A stretch of 64,000 nucleotides of DNA from Saccharum officinarum (lineage: Eukaryota > Streptophyta > Magnoliopsida > Poales > Poaceae). This document shows positions 57,903 to 64,000 of this stretch, one piece after another (the first letter of the stretch is position 1; each line of letters opens with the position of its first letter). The stretch spans positions 3,518,407 through 3,582,406 of the forward strand of contig CM036160.1 in NCBI GenBank assembly GCA_020631735.1. Direction: 5' to 3'. Position numbers and translations under genes: made by a program. The notes under the pieces were generated by a model, which was not told the DNA's origin, did no database searches, and saw only the letters and a program-made list of their open reading frames with translations.

Positions 57903-59185
57903 ATGTCTAGTGATGATTCCAGTGATGAGAGTGATGATTTTTTCAAAATTGTCTTAAGTGGTGCTATGCTTGCCCAAATATATTGTGACATGTACCTATA
58001 TAAAAACCCACCAAGGACATCAACCACTAGTGGTATGGGTTGGTTGCTAGAGACACTGAACACTCCGGGGGAATGCCATACACAACTTCGTATGAGCAAT
58101 GAAATATTCGAGGACATCCATGGTTTATTAGTGGAGAGGTATGGGCTGAAACCATCCTATCATATGACTATATGAGTACCTATGAGATGCTTGCCATGTT
58201 TTTATTTACATGTGCCGGAAATGAGTCTAGTCGAAAAGTTTAAAATCGGTTCAAGCATTCAGGTGAGACATGGTCTAGGAAATTTGATGAGGTCCTTAAC
58301 TCTCTTATGGCCATGGCAAAGGATTTCATTAGACCTAAGGACCCCAATTTTCCTACAGTTCATAGGAGGATAAGAGATGATAGATGAGCGTTCCCACATT
58401 TTAAGGATTGTATTGGTGCTCTAGATGGAACACATATTCGAGTTTCAATTGCACCCGATGAACAAGTGAGGTATATTGGGAAAACAGGGATAGCCACTCA
58501 AAATGTCTTAGCAGTTTGTGATTTTGACATGCGATTCACATATGTATCCACCGGTCAACCGGGATCTATGCATGACACTAGTGTGCTATACAATGCAATC
58601 TCGGTGGATGAAAAATTCTTCCCACATCCTCCACAAGGTAATAAAAATGATTAATCGTTTAGTCTCTTTTTTTATGATACAAAATATTAATTTATATTGT
58701 TTTGATCATGTTTAGGCAAATACTATGTTGTTGATGCCGGATATCCTAATCGGCCCGGATATCTAGCTCCTTACAAAGGTGAAAGATATCATATGCCGGA
58801 GTGGCATCGAGGTATGGAACCCAAAACACCTAAGGAAAAATTCAATCGAATTCACTCTTCTATTCGAAATGTTATTGAGAGGTCTTTTGGAGTTTTGAAA
58901 ATGAAGTGGCAAATTCTATACAAGATGCCAAACTACCCGATGTGGAAGCAAAAAATGGTTGTTGTTGCTTGTATGGTCCTTCAGAATTTTATTTGTGAAC
59001 ATGGTAGTGAAGATCCAGACTTTGCTCGTTTCGATCTTGATCCTCATTTTGTCCCAACAATACCAGAAAGGTATAATCGATATGCAGTTACATCGGATGG
59101 TTCTACTTCGGAAGCCAATGCCGCCACTATGGATATGTTTCGTGATGACTTGGCCTCGGCTCTTGCTCTAGCCTGGAACAACTAG
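57903..59185 (+). pseudogene. Harbinger transposase (HARBI1-like DDE), one frameshift and two stops
   Basis: The ATG at 57903 starts an acidic N-terminus (MSSDDSSDESDDFFK) followed by the helical part of Harbinger transposases. The frame breaks near 58170, where ACTATATGAG looks like a 2-base TA slippage. In the downstream frame there are TAA at 58241-58243 and TGA at 58385-58387. The rest is well kept: IGALDGTHIR (first Asp), GSMHDTSVL (second Asp) and IERSFGVLK (Glu) form the DDE triad. An intron at 58638-58715 (GTAATA...TTTAG) splits the frame between the second and third acidic residues. It ends ALALAWNN with TAG at 59183-59185. Transposase cuts at the terminal repeats and integrates at TTA; this copy should make no active protein. 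Confidence 0.88.
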
Positions 59186-59778
59186 CATGTAATGGAAGAC
59201 TAATGTTCAGAAGTTGTCATGAACAATCGTAATATTTAGTTAATCTTTAGTTATTTTTATGTATGGACAATCGAAATATTGTTGACCTTAGTTAATTAAT
59301 TATCTATTTGGTGTGTCATATTGCATTTGTGTTTTAAAAATATACCTTTTTTGAATGAATATAGTCATAAGACGTGAGCCACATGTCTCATGTTACAACC
59401 TAAGGGCAAAACAGGCTATTCCCACCAAAACCTCATTTTCGTGAATTTGGATCTGTTGTTTTGCCAAACAGTTCCCTGGTACATACATGGTGGATCTCAG
59501 ATTCACGGTGGAGCTGATCCACGGTGAATCCCAGATTCAGATTCACATTTTACAGTGGTGAATCCCTGCCAAACAGGCCCTTAGGTGCAAGATACTCGAT
59601 GCACTCGTCATCTGCTTGCAGGGTTAATTAATCTTGAAGCATGGACACTTCGACAGACAGGTTCTGCTTCAGTTCTGATGAGTCATGTGTGCATCGGACA
59701 TATCAATAGCAGCGGTTAATAAAGAATTGTAAGATTTCAGTTATGATGACGTCTACAGAGTAGAGACACGCAAACATG

Positions 59779-59861
<83 letters not shown>
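59779..59861. repeat. (TA)n microsatellite, about 41 units
   Basis: An uninterrupted TA run of about 83 bases, about 200 bases beyond the right end of the Harbinger element, within the probable first intron of the DUF4220 gene. Confidence 0.95.
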
Positions 59862-59864
<3 letters not shown>

Positions 59865-59991
59865 TCATGTGAACTAATGAACTAACTAGCACTAAAAGAC
59901 AGTTTAATAAAAACTAATACTAAAAGACAACCTTATATATTAACCAAATCAAGCAGGCAAAGAAATGAGTCTTGATAGCGTAAAAGCATAC

Positions 59992-60058
59992 CATGAACAG
60001 ATCTTCTTGAGAGAAGATGGTGGTGTGGCATCAGTAGAACAAGGATGGCTGATTTATA
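59992..60058 (-). promoter_or_regulatory. probable promoter and first exon of the DUF4220/DUF594 gene
   Basis: The minus strand has GCTATAAATCAGCC, a TATA box at 60052-60058. About 60 bases on, GTTCATG/GTATGC looks like a splice donor near 59991. This would give a short leader exon and an intron containing the microsatellite and the Harbinger element, spliced to the acceptor near 55050. It is inferred from signals only. Confidence 0.4.
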
Positions 60059-61329
60059 GCTCGCAGCCATCCTGCTGGCGCCTCCACCACTGAACCGCGG
60101 TTCAGATTGAACAGCTTGCAAGTGAGGCGGATCCATCCTAACCAGCTTGAGTATCACCGTCGTCGAGTGGACGGATCCATCGAGTCCCAGGCCACCGCCA
60201 CCAGGTCTTGGGAGTTCTTAGGTCTCTGCGCACCGGACCAGCCAATAGCCTCTCAGCTAGGGAGCAGAGCTGCATTTTTTTTCCCACCTCGCAGCCAAAG
60301 AACCGTGCGTCAGTTGGAGCGTCAGATCATGACGGATGACGCACGAGGACCATCCTGGTGAGTGCCTTGAGCGCTCCCCGGAGAGGATGATGACGAGGAG
60401 ACGAGGGCGAGAATGGGAGAGCGTGGCGGCGAGAGTTGTGCGGCGCGAGTGGGGCGAACCACGCATGCGCCGTACATCGGCGGCGCCCAGCCGGCTGTCC
60501 GCCTTCGCCGGGGCTTAATGGAGACAGACCGGGCCGTAAAAAGGGCCAGGCCTATGCTATGCAGGCCCGGTGAAAACTAATGGTGACGAGGGCGACAAGA
60601 GCAGAGCGTGGCGGCGAGGGTTGCGCGGGCACCGGCCGGACAAGCCACCGGCGCTACCGCGGCGGCGCCCATCCGGGCTCCAGTCGTCCGGCGGCTTAAC
60701 TGAGTCACCAATCTGGGCCAGACCGGGCCGTGGAAACGCCGGCCTATGCTTTGCAGGCCCAGTGAAGACTGTTCGTGGCAGGGTTTTTCTTAGGGAAAAA
60801 TAAAGTCTTTTTGATCCCTCAACTTTCACGATCTGATTTTCCACTCTTATCTATAACCCGATTTTTAAACAACCCCTCAACTTTTAAAACGGTTTGTGTT
60901 TGCACCTGGGCAGTTTTAGACAACGGTTTTGTCTGATGTGGTGCCAAGTCAACCACGAAGAGGGAAATTGTACTTTTTTTATTCTTCAAATAACAACTAT
61001 TTTTATGAATATTTTTTCTGAAAATTTTATGCAATTAAAAATCCTAAAATCTAGTTTAGTCTTAGAAAATCCATAGAAAGTTTATTTCATCTCATAAAAT
61101 TATGAAACCAGATTCATAGTTTTTTCTAAAATCATGTTCTATCTTATGGTGCCTAAATTGAAACTGTCTATGAACTCATTGTGCTTTTTATTTGCTAGTA
61201 GATGCTCTTGTATCTACTATAATTAGTCTACGTCGATGACCCGGATTATGAAAAAGTTCAGGTGACTTTGACGGCAACACAGGTGATGTCATATAATGAT
61301 GTAACGTTAACCTCACACTTCATCCTATT
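60059..61329. other. intergenic DNA with one duplicated block
   Basis: GC-rich to 60780, containing the duplication noted separately. After 60790 it is AT-rich; the stretch 60793-60960 (TTGATCCCTCAACTTTCACG, CCCCTCAACTTTTAAAACGG) resembles an end of a common grass Mutator-like repeat. No gene recognised. Confidence 0.55.
60405..60775. repeat. diverged tandem duplication, about 185-190 bp unit
   Basis: GCGTGGCGGCGAG occurs at 60421 and 60606, CAGACCGGGCCGT occurs in both units, and GGCCTATGCT(A/T)TGCAGGCCC near 60551 and 60741. The order is the same in both units, with many substitutions. Confidence 0.75.
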
Positions 61330-61556
61330 TAGACACTACTTGGTACAACTTTGGGGAGATGGGCTTCCCTGAGAAGTCACACAAATGGAGGAAAAGTGTA
61401 GCCAAAATAAGCTAATCTAATCCAATTTCTACATTTTTAGTAAAACTGGGGCTACGAGGAGAAGTGATACCATGAAAAGCTATAAAAATGTGTCATTTAG
61501 CTTCGAGTTTTAGCTCATTTTGGCCATAAGTATCTTATATGCTATACCAAATAGGC
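61330..61556. mobile_element. possible small MITE (hAT- or Harbinger-like ends)
   Basis: The right end TACCAAATAGGCCC is the complement of GGGCCTATTTGGTA, and the left end ACACTACTTGGTACAAC is a diverged partner. The interior is AT-rich with no frame. Limits and class are uncertain. Confidence 0.35.
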
Positions 61557-61919
61557 CCATAGTATGAACACAAGTGCCACTAGATTCCGTTGGGTGCTCC
61601 ATCAGCGGAGGGCGGCAGATCGGCGTAGCTACAAGGGATGGTGTGGAGGCATAATGACCTTGGCGCGCCGGCGAGTATGTTGCTCAGTAGTGGCGTTCTT
61701 CGGTGATTGGTGGTTGTCGTATGGGTTGTGTCATGGCTCGTCTATTGACTTGTACTTGCGTTCTACTCCCTCCCTCGCGTTCTTCCACCCTGGCTTGTGA
61801 GGGATTTATATTAGCTTACGTTGTCAGCCTTTTCGCTCAATGAATCTAAGCAGGTGGAGCAAATTTCCTCCCCTGAATTGATCGAAAAAGGTAATTCTTC
61901 AAATTTACTAAATGAAACC
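61557..61919. other. intergenic DNA, no recognised gene
   Basis: A 78-codon frame (61564-61800) is open but has no recognisable feature. I see nothing else. Confidence 0.5.
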
Positions 61920-61922
61920 TCA

Positions 61923-62902
61923 CACTACGGGATACGGGAGGGCACTCGGTAAAGCCCTAAAAACACTCGGCAACCTCTTTGCCGAGTGTTCCACTCGGCA
62001 ACCGACACCCGGCAAATATTTTAACGGCAAATGTTCTTTGCCGAGTGTTTTTTGTCGGGCACTCGGCAAAGACTTTGCCGGGTGCCCAAAAAACACTCGG
62101 CAAATATTTTTCGAAAAAAAATAAAAAAAACAAGCACCCCCGGCCGCCACCCACCACCGAGCTGCCTCCTGCCGCCACCACCGAGCTGCCTCCCGCCACC
62201 ATGGCACCACCGAGCTGCCTCCCGCTGCCACCACCGAGCTGCCTCCCGCCGCCACGCCACCACCGAGCTACCTCCCACCGCCACCACGCCCGAGCTACCG
62301 GTGCTGAAGCTGGGGCCCGCCTCGACCACGACCACCTCGTGACCGACCATCGCGCCCACCACCACGGAGTCCGCCACCTCTCACGGGGCCCCGACGCAAG
62401 GCCTTGCCCCACGAGTCCCCGCCGGATCCGGGAAGGAGGGGCGGGGCGGCGGGCGGATCCGGCCAGATCTAGGGAAAAGGGGCGGGGCGGCGGCCGGAGA
62501 GGGAGGCGGGGCGGTGCGGGAAAGGAGGAGGGGCCGGGCGCGCGGATTTGGAGAGAGGGAGGCGGGCCGGTGCGGGAAAGGAGGACGGCTGGGGGAAATA
62601 GTAAAATTTCTTTGCCGAGTGTTCTAGAGCTGAGCACTCGACAATGTTTTTTTTATTTTTTTTCTTCTCCTTTTTTTCTAGAAAAAAGATTTTATTTCTT
62701 TGCCGAGTGTTTTTTTACACTCAGCAAACCCCCTCTTTGTCGAGTGTTTTTTTACACTCGGCAAACACCCTCTTTGCCGAGTGTTTTTTTTTACCGAGTG
62801 TTTTTAGCTTAGCACTCGGCAAAGAACTTGGTCGCCGAGTGTCCGAGGGAATACACTCAGCAAACATAAAAACACTCGGCAAATTTGACGATTCCAGTAG
62901 TG
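61923..62902. mobile_element. non-autonomous CACTA transposon (980 bp), target duplication TCA
   Basis: Starts CACTACGGGAT and ends ATTCCAGTAGTG, the CACTA terminal repeats. The 3-bp duplication TCA lies at 61920-61922 and 62903-62905. The subterminal regions are filled with CTTTGCCGAGTG and its complement CACTCGGCAAAG in both orientations, the usual transposase-binding words of this grass family. The middle (62130-62600) is GC-rich, with a short proline/leucine-type minisatellite (62148-62290) and GGCGGGGCGG runs. No transposase is present, so it would depend on an autonomous relative. Confidence 0.9.
62148..62290. repeat. minisatellite inside the CACTA element
   Basis: About six imperfect units of the type CCACCACCGAGCTGCCTCC, each 24-27 bases. 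The frame passing through them is open but looks like a by-product of the repeat. Confidence 0.75.
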
Positions 62903-62915
62903 TCATGAATTCTAA

Positions 62916-64000
62916 CACTACTGGAAACCCATCCTTTGCTGAGGGCTTCTGGGTTTGCCGGGGGCTAGATCTCGGGCACTCGGCAAAGGCTCTATTTGCT
63001 GAGGGTCAGCCCCAGGAGCCCTCAGCAAAGACAGGCCCTCGGTAAAGAAACGGCCCTCGGCAAAATAAATCTTTGCCGAGGGCCTAGCCCTCGGCAAATT
63101 GGCCGTCGGCAAATATGGCCGGATGGGTCACGGCGGCCACTGGCATCAGTCTTTGCCGAGTGCCCGCCGTCAGGCACTCGGCAAAGATTTTTTTTAATTT
63201 TCTTTGCCGAGGGCCATTGGCCAGGCCCTCGGTAAAGATCCCCTTTGCCGAGGGCCAAGCTAGGCCCTCGGCAAAGATTTTTTTTGGTTTTTTTAACCCA
63301 GTTTTTTGTGGTGCTATAATACATTATTTAAAACTCAATTTTAAAATTTGGGCCAATTTTGACTTTTTTTATATATTTCCCTAATTTATTTCTTTTCGTT
63401 GATGTTTTTTCGAATATTTCAAATTTGAACTGCAGTTGGATGGAATAATGCAATTTAGTGATTCAAAAAATGTTATTCATGGTATTTGGTATATGTTGAG
63501 TTCCTATCCACGAACTCGCATCAAATTTCGTGCATCTTCTTCACGTAACATGACGAGGAACTTGTCGAAAAAGTGTTTTTAAATTATATAAAATCCATAC
63601 GAAGTCTGAAAATCATGAAACTTATCGAGGTGTCATGTTATCGCATGTGTAGGCTGTGGTAAAAAATTGAGAAGGTTTCGAGCAAGTTGTGACGTCAGAT
63701 GTCGATCACATGTGAAGATGTCTGGGTTTTAGGCATCCGACGTCACAACTTGCTCGAAACCTTCTCAAATTTTTACCACAGCCTACACATGCGATAACAT
63801 GACACCTCGACAAGTTTCGTGATTTTTGGACTTTGTATGGATTTTATATAATTTAAAAACACTTTTCTGACAAGTTCCTCGTCATGTTACGTGAAGAAGA
63901 TGCCCGAAATTTGATGCGAGTTCGTGGATAGGGACTCAACATACACCAAATCCCATGAATAACATTTTTTTGAATCACTAAATTGCATTATTCCATCCAA
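62916..64000. mobile_element. second CACTA-type element, right end outside the window
   Basis: Starts CACTACTGGAAACCC, preceded by TAA as possible target. The subterminal words are CTTTGCCGAGGGC and GCCCTCGGCAAAG, distinct from the GAGTG words of its neighbour 13 bases away. From 63436 it is dominated by a long inverted repeat. No transposase frame is seen. The right terminus must lie beyond 64000. Confidence 0.75.
63436..64000. repeat. long inverted repeat (hairpin), arms about 268 bp, loop 28 bp
   Basis: The left arm 63436-63703 (TTGGATGGAATAATGCAATT ... TGACGTCAGATGTC) pairs with the right arm 63732-64000 (GGCATCCGACGTCA ... CATTATTCCATCCAA). I count about 15 mismatches and one 1-base indel, so about 94% identity. 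The loop is 63704-63731. The pairing reaches the window edge, so the arms may be longer. Confidence 0.93.

Larger units (their letters stand above)
55099..59580 (+). mobile_element. PIF/Harbinger DNA transposon, full length, target duplication TTA
   Basis: Terminal inverted repeats of about 25 bases: left GGGCCTATTTGGCAGGGATT..., right the complement of GGGCCTGTTTGGCAGGGATT... (one mismatch). They are flanked by TTA at 55096-55098 and 59581-59583, the PIF/Harbinger target. The element is 4482 bases and carries the two genes of this superfamily: a Myb/SANT-like DNA-binding protein (ORF1) and a DDE transposase (ORF2), both on the plus strand, antisense to the host gene. The subterminal regions contain repeated GATTCAC and GGTGGATC words. 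ORF2 is broken, so the copy is probably not autonomous. Confidence 0.93.

Noticed and set aside
61979..62812. 277-residue open frame across the first CACTA element
   Set aside because: It runs through subterminal repeats and the minisatellite, has no domain, and other frames are open in the same GC-rich stretch; composition explains it.

Overview
The window is nuclear DNA from a grass (Poaceae). Evidence: Stowaway MITEs, Tat-type Ty3/gypsy and SIRE-type Ty1/copia retrotransposons, CACTA elements with CTTTGCCGAGTG-type subterminal words, a PIF/Harbinger transposon, and a DUF4220/DUF594 membrane-protein gene of the kind greatly expanded in grasses. The repeat set suits Andropogoneae (sorghum, sugarcane, Miscanthus, maize relatives), but sequence alone does not settle the species. 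Most of the window is transposable element; only one host gene is well supported, plus one weak small candidate at the left edge.

Layout. 1-2770: low-copy-looking DNA with a possible small minus-strand gene (329-574), a possible Helitron 3' end and a Stowaway remnant. 2776-7500: a 4.7 kb TG...CA element with a perfect 5-bp target duplication and no coding capacity, best read as a solo LTR. 7657-8424: two Stowaway MITEs. 8665-38676: one SIRE-type copia element (SIRE-A, plus strand). It is split twice: at 12140-16433 by a second long solo-LTR-like element inside gag, and at 23673-35784 by a complete SIRE-type element on the minus strand (SIRE-B) inside the envelope-like region. 38728-52063: a complete 13.3 kb Tat-lineage gypsy element with 409-bp LTRs, tandem repeats and an intron-containing antisense gene. 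52100-52920: MITE-derived DNA. 53083 to about 60060: the host DUF4220/DUF594 gene on the minus strand, whose probable 5' intron holds a full-length PIF/Harbinger transposon (55099-59580). 60060-61920: intergenic. 61923-62902: a complete small CACTA element. 62916 to the right edge: a second CACTA-type element built round a 268-bp-arm inverted repeat and cut off by the window end.

How it works together. No multi-gene pathway is present. Each retroelement once supplied its own capsid, protease, reverse transcriptase/RNase H and integrase, but all three coding retroelements are dead: many nonsense codons (mostly TAG and TGA where CAG/CAA/CGA/TGG would be expected), a few frameshifts, and altered catalytic motifs. 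Nesting gives a partial order: SIRE-A first, then the 12140-16433 element and SIRE-B. LTR comparison by eye makes the gypsy element younger (about 20 differences in 409 bp) than either SIRE element. The Harbinger element keeps an intact DNA-binding ORF1, but its transposase has one frameshift and two stops. I found no clear new biological system. The items most worth checking are the long hairpin at the right edge, the element-specific GC-rich palindromic words in each SIRE element, the WRKY/TGA-type motif cluster in the second solo LTR, and the state of the DUF594 gene.
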